From: Methylotenera sp.
GTDB lineage: Bacteria > Pseudomonadota > Gammaproteobacteria > Burkholderiales > Methylophilaceae
Length of the DNA stretch: 64,000 bases
Assembly: GCF_030684185.1 (NCBI RefSeq)
Contig: NZ_JAUXOY010000028.1
Location: 62,001 to 126,000, forward strand
Direction: 5' to 3'
Shown piece after piece: positions 8,046 to 17,323 of this stretch. The notes under the pieces are model-generated. The model saw only the letters and a list, made by a program, of their open reading frames with translations, was not told the origin of the DNA and made no database searches. Each line of letters opens with the position of its first letter. Position 1 is the stretch's first letter. The position numbers and the translations under genes were made by a program.

Positions 8046-8474
8046 ATGAAACGTTTTCTCATCGCAACGACAGTAGTCTCTATCGCCCTTATTACCTCGG
8101 CATTTGCTGCCGATGTGGGGGTCTCGGTCAGCATCGGCCAACCAGGATTTTATGGTCGAATTGATATAGGCGACTATCCTTATCCTCAACCGCAAGTGAT
8201 CTACCGTCAGCCGAGAATAATCGAGCGTGTATATATGGAACGTGAACCAATCTACATGCGCGTACCACTAGGTCATGCTAAAAACTGGCGCAAGCACTGT
8301 CGTCAATACGGCGCTTGTGGCGAGCGGGTTTATTTTGTGCGGGATAGCTGGTATAACCACGAATACGCGCCTCGCCATCAAGAACTGCATCGTGACCGTC
8401 GCGATTATCGCGGAAACGATAATCGTGGCAATAAAGGAAACGGCAACGGTCGTAGGAATGGGCGTGATCAATAA
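8046..8474 (+). CDS. Secreted basic protein of unknown function
   Basis: A 142-residue protein with a signal peptide (1-21, cleavage after AFA). The mature protein has a tyrosine/proline stretch (IGDYPYPQPQVIYRQP), a central block VPLGHAKNWRKHCRQYGACG with two cysteines likely to form a disulphide, then VYFVRDSWYN, and a disordered Arg/Asn/Gly tail. The central block resembles uncharacterised betaproteobacterial exported proteins with a P-x-GHAKNWxxHCxxYxAC pattern. No enzymatic motif is seen. It belongs to the run of small envelope proteins; the 116-base gap before it suggests its own promoter or a read-through leader. Confidence 0.75.
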   Translation: MKRFLIATTVVSIALITSAFAADVGVSVSIGQPGFYGRIDIGDYPYPQPQVIYRQPRIIERVYMEREPIYMRVPLGHAKNWRKHCRQYGACGERVYFVRDSWYNHEYAPRHQELHRDRRDYRGNDNRGNKGNGNGRRNGRDQ

Positions 8475-8549
8475 GTATTTCTTCACCAACCGTCTACCCA
8501 AATGCAGTCGCTGAAAAAAATGAGTCGTCACGAAACAGACAGATGTCAC

Positions 8550-8559
8550 TTGAAACAAC
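8550..8559. promoter_or_regulatory. Third copy of TTGAAACAAC ahead of the lipoprotein gene
   Basis: A perfect copy of the 10-mer found in tandem at 5913-5932, again preceded by GTCAC, and placed 114 bases upstream of the lipoprotein start at 8673. A related GTCACGAAACAGAC lies just before it. It may be a half-site for the same regulator; chance cannot be excluded for one copy. Confidence 0.35.
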
Positions 8560-8672
8560 CTATCCACAAGGGATAAATTCCATTAGATAGTAGATTTTTA
8601 GAATAATTATTAGTGAACTTTTACTTAATAATGAAAATCATTTTTTTAAATTATACATGTAAGGAGAGTTAT

Positions 8673-8951
8673 ATGAATACGCGTGCAATTTACATACTAG
8701 GCCTAATAGCATTGCTTGCCGGGTGTGCATCAAACCCCTTAGCCGAGCAGAGTCAGGCAACAAAACTGATGGAGTACAAGATACAGGTATATGGTCCAGC
8801 CTGTGAAAAGCTAGGCTTCGAAAAAGACACTGACAAATGGCGAGAATGTATCCAGAAGGAGTATGAACAGATCATTATTCGACGGCAGTACCAGTGGAAC
8901 CACCCTTATTGGAGTCCTTACTACGTGCAACCTTATTATCGCCCTCGTTGA
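8673..8951 (+). CDS. Small lipoprotein of unknown function
   Basis: A 92-residue predicted lipoprotein. The start ATG 8673 has a strong AAGGAGAG site; a longer reading from 8613 lacks one. The signal sequence ends in a lipobox LLAGCAS with the acylated Cys at residue 18. The mature part has two further cysteines (GPACEKLGF and WRECIQKEY) and a tyrosine/proline-rich end (WNHPYWSPYYVQPYYRP). The spacing of the cysteines suggests a disulphide-bonded helical hairpin. It closes the plus-strand group of envelope proteins. Family not known to me. Confidence 0.8.
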   Translation: MNTRAIYILGLIALLAGCASNPLAEQSQATKLMEYKIQVYGPACEKLGFEKDTDKWRECIQKEYEQIIIRRQYQWNHPYWSPYYVQPYYRPR

Positions 8952-9022
8952 TATTGAGTAATATGTGATTTGGAGTGTCATTCAGCATTTTTCGTGGGAT
9001 GGCGAAAGAGAATAAACAATGA
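8952..9022. other. Intergenic stretch before the integrase scar
   Basis: The 313-base stretch 8952-9264 has no intact gene. Its first 70 bases show nothing recognisable; the rest holds an integrase remnant and arm-like repeats, listed separately. Confidence 0.5.
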
Positions 9023-9116
9023 AAGATAAAAAATAATCAGCCCATTGCTGCATCATGGCAATACGCTACTAAATAAACATAGTTTGGTTATATACACCAA
9101 CGAAGAAATCTGGCGC
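9023..9116 (-). pseudogene. Remnant of a tyrosine integrase C-terminus beside tRNA-Pro
   Basis: Read on the minus strand, this stretch gives APDFFVGVYNQTMFI, two stop codons, then RIAMMQQWADYF. The intact integrase of island 1 ends with AYNHALYL, then RTVMMQQWADYL, so the catalytic tyrosine region and the tail can be recognised at matching spacing. In DNA, 13 or more consecutive bases around GCCCATTGCTGCATCAT are shared. The rest of the gene is gone. It lies 149 bases from the 3' end of tRNA-Pro in the same orientation that both intact integrases have relative to their tRNAs, so it marks a lost island. Confidence 0.75.
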
Positions 9117-9185
9117 CCACATTCAAAAGCAAATTGGATTTCCACTCCACTAGCTTTAGGTTTTATTAAGTCTAGCAATTTTACA

Positions 9186-9206
9186 GTTTACCCATGGGTT
9201 TACCCA
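9186..9206. repeat. Direct repeat GTTTACCCA x2, possible integrase arm sites
   Basis: Two copies of GTTTACCCA start 12 bases apart (9186 and 9198), between the integrase remnant and tRNA-Pro. Short direct repeats in this position are typical of arm-type binding sites of P4-like integrases. Function in the scar is probably lost. Confidence 0.4.
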
Positions 9207-9264
9207 CAACGCATAAAAAACTAAAAAGACTTACAGTCGTTAAACTATAAGCCTTTGATTTTAT

Positions 9265-9341
9265 TGGTCGGGACAGCAAGATTTGAACTTGCGACCCCAT
9301 GCCCCCCAGGCATGTACGCTACCAGGCTGCGCTATGCCCCG
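9265..9341 (-). tRNA. tRNA-Pro (anticodon GGG)
   Basis: A 77-nt cloverleaf with encoded CCA. Acceptor CGGGGCA pairs with TGTCCCG including one G-U, D-stem GCGC/GCGT, anticodon stem CATGC/GCATG with loop CTGGGGG placing GGG at 34-36, T-arm GCAAG TTCAAAT CTTGC, discriminator A. It follows merR and ihfA, the usual order in betaproteobacteria, and its 3' side carries an integrase scar. Confidence 0.97.
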
Positions 9342-9429
9342 AACCGATGTTGCAAATAGCTTGCAACAAGTTTGTCATTATAACTTAAAAGATTGCCAGC
9401 ATTAAAAAGAGCTGCAGAAAATAAAGGTG

Positions 9430-9864
9430 CTACTTAGATGCCTGCGGTAAGGAGCGTAGCAAATTTAGAATCTCGCGTAATTCATCTTTTACTGACGAAA
9501 AATCAAAGCCATTTGCTTTGCTTGATACTGATTCATCGAGGCCGGTATTTAACTGTTTAGCTGACTGGACTACATCTGCCTTTATTTCGACTTCGTCAGG
9601 TCCATCTAAGCGGTTACGTGCGCCACTAATCGTGAAGCCTTGCTCATAAAGCAGTTCTCGGATACGGCGGATTAACAACACTTCATGGTGTTGGTAATAG
9701 CGTCGATTACCACGGCGCTTGACAGGCTTAAGCTGAGTGAATTCCTGTTCCCAGTATCTGAGCACATGCGGTTTAACCCCGCAAAGCTCGCTAACTTCAC
9801 CAATAGTAAAGTAACGCTTTGCTGGTATAGGCGGTAACTGCACCTTTATAATTGGATCACTCAT
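9430..9864 (-). CDS. MerR family transcriptional regulator
   Basis: A 144-residue DNA-binding protein. The N-terminal MerR winged helix is clear: YFTIGEVSELCGVKPHVLRYWEQEF then LKPVKRRGNRRYYQ and the helix LLIRRIRELLYEQGFTISGAR (about residues 18-90). The C-terminal part is short, acidic and lacks metal-binding cysteines, so it is not a metal sensor. This gene commonly follows ihfA in beta- and gammaproteobacteria as an uncharacterised MerR-like regulator. It starts 26 bases after the ihfA stop and is probably co-transcribed with pheST-ihfA. Confidence 0.93.
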   Translation of the reverse strand: MSDPIIKVQLPPIPAKRYFTIGEVSELCGVKPHVLRYWEQEFTQLKPVKRRGNRRYYQHHEVLLIRRIRELLYEQGFTISGARNRLDGPDEVEIKADVVQSAKQLNTGLDESVSSKANGFDFSSVKDELREILNLLRSLPQASK

Positions 9865-9890
9865 GCTATTAAACTTATTGAATAATTCAC

Positions 9891-10184
9891 TTAATTAAGA
9901 TAGTTGGCTTCAACTTTACTTTTTAACTTTTGGCTTGCGTGAAAAGTCACAACTCGGCGTGCTGTGATTGGTATTTCTTCACCAGTTTTAGGGTTACGAC
10001 CTGGACGCTCAGACTTTTTACGTAACTCGAAATTGCCAAATCCTGAAAGCTTTACACTGTCGCCTGCCTCTAAAGCGATTCGCACTTCTTCAAAAAACGC
10101 TTCAACCATATCTTTAGCTTCACGTTTATTTAACCCAACTTGCTCATAGAGTAAATCTGCAAGTTCAGCTTTTGTTAATGTCAT
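9891..10184 (-). CDS. ihfA: Integration host factor subunit alpha
   Basis: A 97-residue DNA-bending protein of the HU/IHF family. Helices [28 protein letters not shown] are followed by the beta-saddle [33 protein letters not shown] and the arm residues [13 protein letters not shown], with the intercalating proline in [10 protein letters not shown] start at the ATG at 10184, which has GGGAG five bases upstream; the in-frame ATG at 10196 would place that site inside the gene. Located directly after pheT as in most proteobacteria. The partner IhfB is not in this window. IHF also assists tyrosine integrases such as those of both islands. Confidence 0.96.
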   Translation of the reverse strand: MTLTKAELADLLYEQVGLNKREAKDMVEAFFEEVRIALEAGDSVKLSGFGNFELRKKSERPGRNPKTGEEIPITARRVVTFHASQKLKSKVEANYLN

Positions 10185-10297
10185 ACCAACTCCCATTTCA
10201 TTTTTAGCTTTTGAGCTTTTTTTAATGTATAGATTTTTCTTTTAATACTTTTAATTACTAACTCGCTATTTAAAAACCAGTCATATAGTTTTAAGAC

Positions 10298-12682
10298 TTA
10301 ATTTCTAAGTGTTGCACCAAAGTTATTTTGTAATAATTGTAGCAGATTAGTAATCGTTGTGTCGGCATCACTATCAGTCAAAGTTTTTTGAGTATCGTGC
10401 ATAAGTACTGATAATGCAAGGCTTTTTTTGTTTTCAGCCACACCCTGACCTTGGTATAAATCAAATAATGCCACTTCAAGTATAAGCGGTATATTGGCTT
10501 TTTTAATTGCGTTAAATACTTCACTGACTGCAATATTCTCATCCAAAACTACCGCCAAATCGCGTCGAACAGGCAACAATTTTGAAACCTCTTGATAAAC
10601 TGGTATTTTCCGGCCCGATATTGCATCTACATCTAGCTCAAATAAATAAGTACTTCTCGTTAAACCATAATGCTGTTGCCATTTTGGATGTAATTTACCT
10701 AGCCAGCCAATGGTTTCACCCTCTTGCAAAATTCGTGCAGTTTGCCCAGGGTGTAGTGCTATATGCTCGGCCTTTTCATAAGTGACTTGTTCATAAGTGG
10801 CTTGTGTTCCCAGCAGTCTATCTACGTGCGCTTTAACTTCAAAAAAGTCTATATCAGCGCTATCAGCAGCCCATTGTTCAGGCTTGGTACTACCGTGAGC
10901 TAAACCAGAAATAAGCATAGTCTCAACATACTCATTATTTTGTTGATGATAAACTGCGCCTACTTCAAACAAGAAGGCACGTTCTTGTTTACGATTAAGG
11001 TTATAAGTAAGCGTATCTAATAGCCCACCCCACAAACTTGTGCGCATTACACTCAAATTGCTGGCAATCGGGTTTTTTAGTTTAATCGGACTGGTGTTAC
11101 CCAATAAATCACGTTCCCAGCTTTCATCCACAAAACTATAGTTCACAACTTCCTGGTAACCAAGCGCAGCTAAACCATCTCGTAATTTATTTTGATAGCG
11201 CCTTGCTTCAGGAGCTGGCAGCATCTGTAAATTCGCAACAGGAGCTGTGGCTGGAATATGATCATAGCCATGTAAGCGCGCAATTTCTTCGATTAAATCT
11301 TCTTCAATGCTGATGTCGAATCTATAGCTTGGCGGTATGACCGTAAATTCGCTATCCGCTTCAGTAAACACAAAGCCCAACTGGGTAAGCAGCTGCGCTA
11401 CTTTTACCTGCTCAAATGGAATGCCGAGTACAGAGATCAATCGGGTCATTCTTAACTTTACAGGGTGGCGCACTGGCAATGCGCTCAAAACTTCGGTCAC
11501 TTCACCTGCTTGTCCGCCACAAATCTGTAAGATAAGCTTAGTAGCATATTCAATCGCATTCTTTGTATTACCAAAATCCACGCCACGTTCAAACCGGTAA
11601 GAAGAATCAGTACTCAAACCCAACCTACGGGCTTTACCAGCGATTACGGAAGGCGGGAAAAACGCACTTTCTAAGAATATGTTTGTTGTAGCATCATCCA
11701 CTGACGTTGGTTTTCCACCCATAATGCCAGCAAGTGCTAATGCACCACTTGCATCTGCAATGATTAAATCATCAGTTTTTAGTTGTACTGTTTGGTCGTT
11801 GAGTAAGCTTAGCGATTCGTTTTCTATTGCAAATCGTACAGTGATATCACCTTTGAGTTTAGCTGCATCAAATGCATGCATCGGCTGGCCTAATTGCAGC
11901 AATACATAATTAGTAACATCAACAATCGCGCTAATGCTGCGTAAACCGCTGCGTTCGATGCGTTTAACCATCCAATCTGGCGTAATTGCCTTTGCATTTA
12001 CGCCACTTATCAAACGACCGCAATAACGTGGGCAAGCTGCCGACTCACTAACAATGACATTTTTAATGGCTTTTAAATCAGCAGGCACGGCTAAAACAGC
12101 TTCAAAACGTGTTTCAGCGCCTGTTATCGCCGCAACATCACGCGCTATACCTGTAATGCTTAAACAGTCGCTACGATTAGGTGTTAACTTCAATGTAAGC
12201 AGGTTGTCGTCCAAATCCAAATAGTCGCGAATGCTCTGGCCAACAACAGCATTGCTATCCAACTCCAGCAAACCTGTTGCTTCTGCGCTAATACCAAGTT
12301 CTCGTAAACCAAGTTCTTTGGTAGAGCACATCATGCCAAATGACTCGACACCGCGCACTTTGGCCTGTTTAATCGAAATGCCTGGCAACTCTGCGCCCAC
12401 CATCGCGCAAGGAGCAATCAAGCCTGCGCGTGCATTTGAGGCGCCACATACAATTTGCAAAGGTTCATCCAAACCAACATCAACCTTACACACTTGCAAG
12501 CGGTCTGCATCTGGGTGTTTTTCAGCAGAGAGTATTTTTGCCACAACCACCTTGCTAAACGGAGCAGCCACTGACTGCATATCTTCCACCTCAAGCCCCG
12601 CCATGGTTAATGCATGACTAAGCGCCTGACTATCTAAATCAGTATTTACAAGGCTACGTAACCAATTTTCTGAAAACTGCAT
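10298..12682 (-). CDS. pheT: Phenylalanine--tRNA ligase beta subunit
   Basis: The 794-residue beta subunit of heterotetrameric PheRS. Visible in order are the N-terminal tRNA-binding EMAP-like domain (about 39-150, VVVAKILSAEKHPDADRLQVCKVD), the B3/B4 editing domain (VKRIERSGLRSISAIVDVTNYVLL, about 233-400), the B5 domain (about 405-475) with LIEEIARLHGYDHI, the catalytic-like domain, and the FDX-ACB anticodon-binding domain at the C-terminus (KLLPVRRDLAVVL). The length matches the family. It lies downstream of pheS on the minus strand, separated by about 100 bases that hold a REP-like dyad. Confidence 0.98.
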   Translation of the reverse strand: MQFSENWLRSLVNTDLDSQALSHALTMAGLEVEDMQSVAAPFSKVVVAKILSAEKHPDADRLQVCKVDVGLDEPLQIVCGASNARAGLIAPCAMVGAELPGISIKQAKVRGVESFGMMCSTKELGLRELGISAEATGLLELDSNAVVGQSIRDYLDLDDNLLTLKLTPNRSDCLSITGIARDVAAITGAETRFEAVLAVPADLKAIKNVIVSESAACPRYCGRLISGVNAKAITPDWMVKRIERSGLRSISAIVDVTNYVLLQLGQPMHAFDAAKLKGDITVRFAIENESLSLLNDQTVQLKTDDLIIADASGALALAGIMGGKPTSVDDATTNIFLESAFFPPSVIAGKARRLGLSTDSSYRFERGVDFGNTKNAIEYATKLILQICGGQAGEVTEVLSALPVRHPVKLRMTRLISVLGIPFEQVKVAQLLTQLGFVFTEADSEFTVIPPSYRFDISIEEDLIEEIARLHGYDHIPATAPVANLQMLPAPEARRYQNKLRDGLAALGYQEVVNYSFVDESWERDLLGNTSPIKLKNPIASNLSVMRTSLWGGLLDTLTYNLNRKQERAFLFEVGAVYHQQNNEYVETMLISGLAHGSTKPEQWAADSADIDFFEVKAHVDRLLGTQATYEQVTYEKAEHIALHPGQTARILQEGETIGWLGKLHPKWQQHYGLTRSTYLFELDVDAISGRKIPVYQEVSKLLPVRRDLAVVLDENIAVSEVFNAIKKANIPLILEVALFDLYQGQGVAENKKSLALSVLMHDTQKTLTDSDADTTITNLLQLLQNNFGATLRN

Positions 12683-12724
12683 AATGCTTTTGAGACCTTA
12701 AATTGTAATGAGGGACGACGCACC

Positions 12725-12779
12725 CTTCGACAAGCTCAGGGAGCAACTTACCTCGCTTCATTCCCCGAACTTGTCAAAG
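12725..12779. repeat. REP-like imperfect inverted repeat in the pheS-pheT spacer
   Basis: CTTCGACAAGCTCAGGG at 12725-12741 and CCCCGAACTTGTCAAAG at 12763-12779 are complementary apart from three positions, giving a 17-bp arm hairpin with a 21-base loop. The motif CTTCGACAAGCTCAGG is a widespread extragenic palindrome type. It sits within the operon between two genes that must be made in equal amounts. Confidence 0.65.
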
Positions 12780-12786
12780 AGTAAGC

Positions 12787-13797
<1,011 letters not shown>

Positions 13798-13854
13798 TTA
13801 GATTAACTGCGGCTTATAGCCACAGTTTTTACAATGCATTGATTTTACAGTAAA

Positions 13855-13878
13855 AAAAAGAGGCCGAAGCCTCTTTTT
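13855..13878. terminator. Bidirectional intrinsic terminator after rplT
   Basis: AAAAAGAGGC (13855-13864), CGAA tetraloop, GCCTCTTTTT (13869-13878), with T-tracts on either strand. On the minus strand it would end the thrS-infC-rpmI-rplT transcript or attenuate entry into pheST. Confidence 0.85.
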
Positions 13879-13893
13879 TTATTTTTCAAACAA

Positions 13894-14253
13894 TTAAGCT
13901 GCTAAAGCGGTTTTTGCCATTTCAACAAATTTAGCAAACGCTGCTTTGTCAAACACGGCTAAATCAGCCAGTACTTTACGATCAACTTCAATCGCTGCTT
14001 TCTTCAAGCCATTCATGAAGCGGCTGTATGTTAACCCACACTCACGTGCACCCGCATTGATACGTGCAATCCACAATGTGCGGAATTGGCGTTTCTTTTG
14101 ACGGCGGTCACGGTAAGCGTATTGACCAGCCTTCATTACCGCTTGCTTGGCAACGCGGTAAACGTTTTTACGACGACCGCGGTAACCCTTAGCGGCTTTT
14201 AATACTTTTTTGTGTCTTGCGCGAGCGATGACACCACGTTTTACTCTAGGCAT
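13894..14253 (-). CDS. rplT: 50S ribosomal protein L20
   Basis: The 119-residue assembly protein L20. It begins [19 protein letters not shown] with the long basic N-terminal extension, then [33 protein letters not shown], and a globular C-terminal domain containing [18 protein letters not shown]. Length is standard. It starts ten bases after the rpmI stop codon. In other bacteria L20 represses its own operon by binding mRNA upstream of rpmI; the 90-base infC-rpmI gap leaves room for that here, but I could not confirm such a structure. Confidence 0.98.
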   Translation of the reverse strand: MPRVKRGVIARARHKKVLKAAKGYRGRRKNVYRVAKQAVMKAGQYAYRDRRQKKRQFRTLWIARINAGARECGLTYSRFMNGLKKAAIEVDRKVLADLAVFDKAAFAKFVEMAKTALAA

Positions 14254-14263
14254 ATCGGTCTCC

Positions 14264-14461
14264 TTATCGTGTTGGCATCATTGCGCGAACGCGTTTGACG
14301 TCTGTTGGTGAGATAATCGCCGTGCCGCGCAATTTACGCTTTTGCTTGGTGGTCTTTTTTGTGAGGATATGGCGTAAGTGTGAGTGAGTACGTTTCACTT
14401 TACCGTTACCCAAGAATTTGAAGCGCTTTTTAGCGCCGCTCTTGGTTTTCATTTTTGGCAT
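14264..14461 (-). CDS. rpmI: 50S ribosomal protein L35
   Basis: The 65-residue ribosomal protein L35: [35 protein letters not shown] sequence followed by [15 protein letters not shown] and the C-terminal [11 protein letters not shown]. Strongly basic and of standard length. An AAGGAG-type site precedes the ATG. Placed between infC and rplT, the conserved order. Confidence 0.98.
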   Translation of the reverse strand: MPKMKTKSGAKKRFKFLGNGKVKRTHSHLRHILTKKTTKQKRKLRGTAIISPTDVKRVRAMMPTR

Positions 14462-14551
14462 TTTGTTCTCCTTGAACTTAAGTTATGAGTGCTTAGGCAT
14501 GCCGTTAAGCCGTATCACTCGGATTCCTGCTGCTACAACTACGTTAAAACT

Positions 14552-15076
14552 TTATTTAACCTTTTTATGTGGGCCAAGCACCATCACCATTTGGCGACCT
14601 TCCATTTTTGGAAACTGCTCGACCACTGCCACTTCTTTTGTATCTGCCTCTACACGTCTAAGTAGCGCTAAACCAAACTCTTGATGTGTAATCTCGCGAC
14701 CTCTAAAACGTAAGGTAATTTTCGCTTTATCACCATCTTCAATGAAGCGGATAATGTTACGCACTTTAATTGCATAATCGCCATCATCGGTACCAGGGCG
14801 GAATTTAATTTCTTTTACAACCACTTGTTTTTGCTTGAGCTTAACTTCGTGCTGCTTCTTACTTTCGGCATATTTAAACTTGCCATAATCCATCAACCTG
14901 CACACTGGTGGAACAGCATTAGGTGCAATTTCAACGAGATCAATATCCGCCTCTTCAGCTTTTGCAAATGCTTCCGCTAATGTCACGATGCCTAGCGGCT
15001 CACCCTCTATACCCACCAAACGAACTTGCGACCCTGTAATGTCGCCATTAATTCGTGTTTCTTTATCCTGTGCTAT
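14552..15076 (-). CDS. infC: Translation initiation factor IF-3, AUA start codon
   Basis: IF-3, 174 residues. The N-terminal domain [20 protein letters not shown], the linker [18 protein letters not shown] and the C-terminal domain [20 protein letters not shown] are clear. No ATG, GTG or TTG near the N-terminus allows a full-length protein: the first TTG (15019) would cut off 19 conserved residues. Reading back in frame gives [18 protein letters not shown], ending at ATA 15074-15076 with GGAG eight bases upstream. E. coli infC starts with AUU and is autoregulated because IF-3 rejects non-canonical starts, so an AUA start fits the same logic. Confidence 0.93.
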   Translation of the reverse strand: MAQDKETRINGDITGSQVRLVGIEGEPLGIVTLAEAFAKAEEADIDLVEIAPNAVPPVCRLMDYGKFKYAESKKQHEVKLKQKQVVVKEIKFRPGTDDGDYAIKVRNIIRFIEDGDKAKITLRFRGREITHQEFGLALLRRVEADTKEVAVVEQFPKMEGRQMVMVLGPHKKVK

Positions 15077-15154
15077 ATCAAATTCTCCAAATAGTTAAGC
15101 CGTGCATTTTCAGAAATCAACCAAAAACCAGCTTTTGAGTGGCTTTCAGCAAGC

Positions 15155-17062
15155 TTAAACTTTAGTTTCAATCTCTGCTTTTAAGCGCTCGATTAACGCT
15201 TCAATCGGCATAGAACCTAAGTCTTCGCCTTTTCTGGTACGCACGGCTACATGTCCTGTTTGCATTTCACGCTCACCTGCAACAATCAAGTAAGGCATTT
15301 TTTGCATAGAATGTTCGCGTATTTTATAGGTTATCTTCTCATTTCTCAAGTCAAATTCGCATCTAATGCCACTTTTCTTTAGCTTTTCAACTACTTGGCG
15401 CACGTAATCGGCTTGATTTTCAGAAATATTCAATACCATCACTTGCACAGGCGCCAGCCAAAGCGGCATTGCGCCAGCATAGTTTTCTATCAGGATACCT
15501 AAAAAACGCTCCATAGAGCCAACAATTGCGCGATGCAGCATCACAGGGCGTTTACGTGAATTATCCTCTGCCACGTATTCAGCGCCTAAGCGTTCTGGCA
15601 GGTTAGGGTCGAGTTGAATCGTGCCACATTGCCACATGCGGCCTAAAGAATCCTTAAGCGTAAATTCGATTTTCGGACCATAAAAAGCGCCCTCGCCTGG
15701 CTGATACTCAAATTCTAAATTGTTTATTTTTAGCGCATTCGCAAGCGAGGTTTCCGCCTTATCCCAATCAGCATCAGTACCGATACGCTTTTCTGGGCGA
15801 GTTGATAGCTTTACTATTACATCGTTAAAGCCGAAATCGCCATACACCTTGTAAAGCATTTTGATGAAATCTGCGACTTCAGCTTCAACCTGTTCTTCAG
15901 TACAAAATATATGCGCATCATCTTGAGTAAAACCACGCACGCGCATTAAACCATGCAATGAACCTGAAGGCTCATTGCGGTGACATGAGCCAAACTCAGC
16001 CAAACGTAACGGTAAATCACGGTAGCTGTGCAAAGTGCTATTAAAAATTTGCACATGGCCAGGGCAATTCATCGGCTTAACAGCGTAATCGCGGCTTTCT
16101 GATGAAGTCACAAACATGCCATCGCGGTAATTTTGCCAATGGCCTGACTTCTCCCATAAGGTTCTATCCATAATGGTCGGTGTGCGCACTTCTTGATAGT
16201 TATAATCCACAAACTTTTGGCGCATGTATTGCTCGACTTCCTGCCAAATACTCCATCCACGCGGATGCCAAAATACCATACCAGGCGCATCGTCTTGCAT
16301 GTGGAAATAGTCCAACTGCTTGCCTAATTTACGATGGTCGCGTTTTTCTGCTTCTTCTAACTGAAATAAATAAGCTTCGAGGTCTTCTTTATTGCGCCAG
16401 GCAGTACCATACACGCGCTGTAGCATCTCGTTATTGCTATCGCCACGCCAGTATGCGCCAGCGAGCTTCATAAGTTTGAAGGCCTTTAACTTACCCGTAT
16501 TTGGCACATGTGGGCCACGGCAAAGGTCAGTAAAGTTGCCTTCGGTATACAACGAAACATCTTCACCTGCCGGAATGCTGGCGATAATTTCCGCTTTGTA
16601 ATGCTCCCCTATTGATTTGAAATAACTGACCGCTTCATCACGCGGCAACACCTTACGCGTCACTTGTTCATCTTTTTTGGCGAGCTCTGCCATTTTCTTT
16701 TCAATAGCAATTAAATCTTCTGGCGTAAAAGCACGTTTGTAACTGAAATCATAGAAAAAACCATTTTCTATGACAGGACCTATGGTCACTTGTGCTTCTG
16801 GGAATAGCTCTTTTACCGCATACGCTAACAAGTGCGCGGTTGAATGGCGAATAATATCGATACCCTCAGCATTTTTATCGGTAATGATTGCAAGGTCTGC
16901 ATCTTGGCTAATAAGATAAGAAGTGTCGACCAATACGCCATCCACCCTGCCGGCAAGCGCTGCTTTGGCCAAACCAGCACCAATATTCATGGCAACATCA
17001 GCCACAGTAACGGAGTTATCAAAACTACGTTCAGATCCATCAGGCAAGCGTATTACTGGCAT
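15155..17062 (-). CDS. thrS: Threonine--tRNA ligase
   Basis: ThrRS, 635 residues. An N-terminal TGS domain (about 1-62, [14 protein letters not shown]), an editing domain ([16 protein letters not shown] with the HxxxH-type zinc site), the class II catalytic core with [12 protein letters not shown] (zinc Cys), motif 2 [31 protein letters not shown] and motif 3 [21 protein letters not shown], and a C-terminal anticodon-binding domain (about 535-633). I start at ATG 17062 with GAGAG upstream; a longer reading from 17092 adds ten unlikely residues and crosses a terminator-like T-tract. It leads the infC-rpmI-rplT group. A terminator-like hairpin lies directly in its 5' leader. Confidence 0.97.
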   Translation of the reverse strand: MPVIRLPDGSERSFDNSVTVADVAMNIGAGLAKAALAGRVDGVLVDTSYLISQDADLAIITDKNAEGIDIIRHSTAHLLAYAVKELFPEAQVTIGPVIENGFFYDFSYKRAFTPEDLIAIEKKMAELAKKDEQVTRKVLPRDEAVSYFKSIGEHYKAEIIASIPAGEDVSLYTEGNFTDLCRGPHVPNTGKLKAFKLMKLAGAYWRGDSNNEMLQRVYGTAWRNKEDLEAYLFQLEEAEKRDHRKLGKQLDYFHMQDDAPGMVFWHPRGWSIWQEVEQYMRQKFVDYNYQEVRTPTIMDRTLWEKSGHWQNYRDGMFVTSSESRDYAVKPMNCPGHVQIFNSTLHSYRDLPLRLAEFGSCHRNEPSGSLHGLMRVRGFTQDDAHIFCTEEQVEAEVADFIKMLYKVYGDFGFNDVIVKLSTRPEKRIGTDADWDKAETSLANALKINNLEFEYQPGEGAFYGPKIEFTLKDSLGRMWQCGTIQLDPNLPERLGAEYVAEDNSRKRPVMLHRAIVGSMERFLGILIENYAGAMPLWLAPVQVMVLNISENQADYVRQVVEKLKKSGIRCEFDLRNEKITYKIREHSMQKMPYLIVAGEREMQTGHVAVRTRKGEDLGSMPIEALIERLKAEIETKV

Positions 17063-17076
17063 ATCGTTTCTCTCTA

Positions 17077-17111
17077 AAACAACAAAAGCCACAAATTTAA
17101 GATTGTGGCTT
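17077..17111 (-). terminator. Terminator-like hairpin in the thrS leader
   Basis: On the minus strand, AAGCCACAA pairs perfectly with TTGTGGCTT over an 8-base loop (stem bases 17086-17094 and 17103-17111), followed by a T-rich run (17077-17087) and then directly by the thrS ribosome site. It may end upstream transcription or attenuate thrS. No T-box-like element or tRNA-Thr mimic was seen. Confidence 0.65.
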
Positions 17112-17298
17112 ATAAATTAGCTAAAGTTATCTAAAAATTACTGCGCACGATTATCTCATAAGGCGCCCTATCCCTGCAATTTATGGCCTAGATTTAAATG
17201 ATTAGTTTAAATTCTTAGGTTTAATTTCCAGATTTACTAATGTGAAATACTTTTAGTAAAGGCGGGATTAGCGTGCTCACAGCTTTCTCCTCAAGCTC

Positions 17299-17323
17299 AA
17301 TGTTTATTAGTGCAATAAACATT
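17299..17323. repeat. 10-bp perfect inverted repeat at the stop codon of the deacetylase gene
   Basis: AATGTTTATT (17299-17308) and AATAAACATT (17314-17323) flank a 5-base loop and overlap the TAA stop at 17322-17324. There is no T-tract, so a role as 3' end hairpin or operator for thrS is only a guess. Confidence 0.5.

Noticed and set aside
17086-17111. T-box or tRNA-Thr-like operator for thrS
   Set aside because: The hairpin loop does not contain an anticodon-like CGU/GGU and no T-box sequence is present; a terminator-like hairpin is the simpler reading.
16844-17120. Plus-strand frames opposite the thrS start
   Set aside because: They are antisense shadows of a strongly supported gene and have no ribosome sites.
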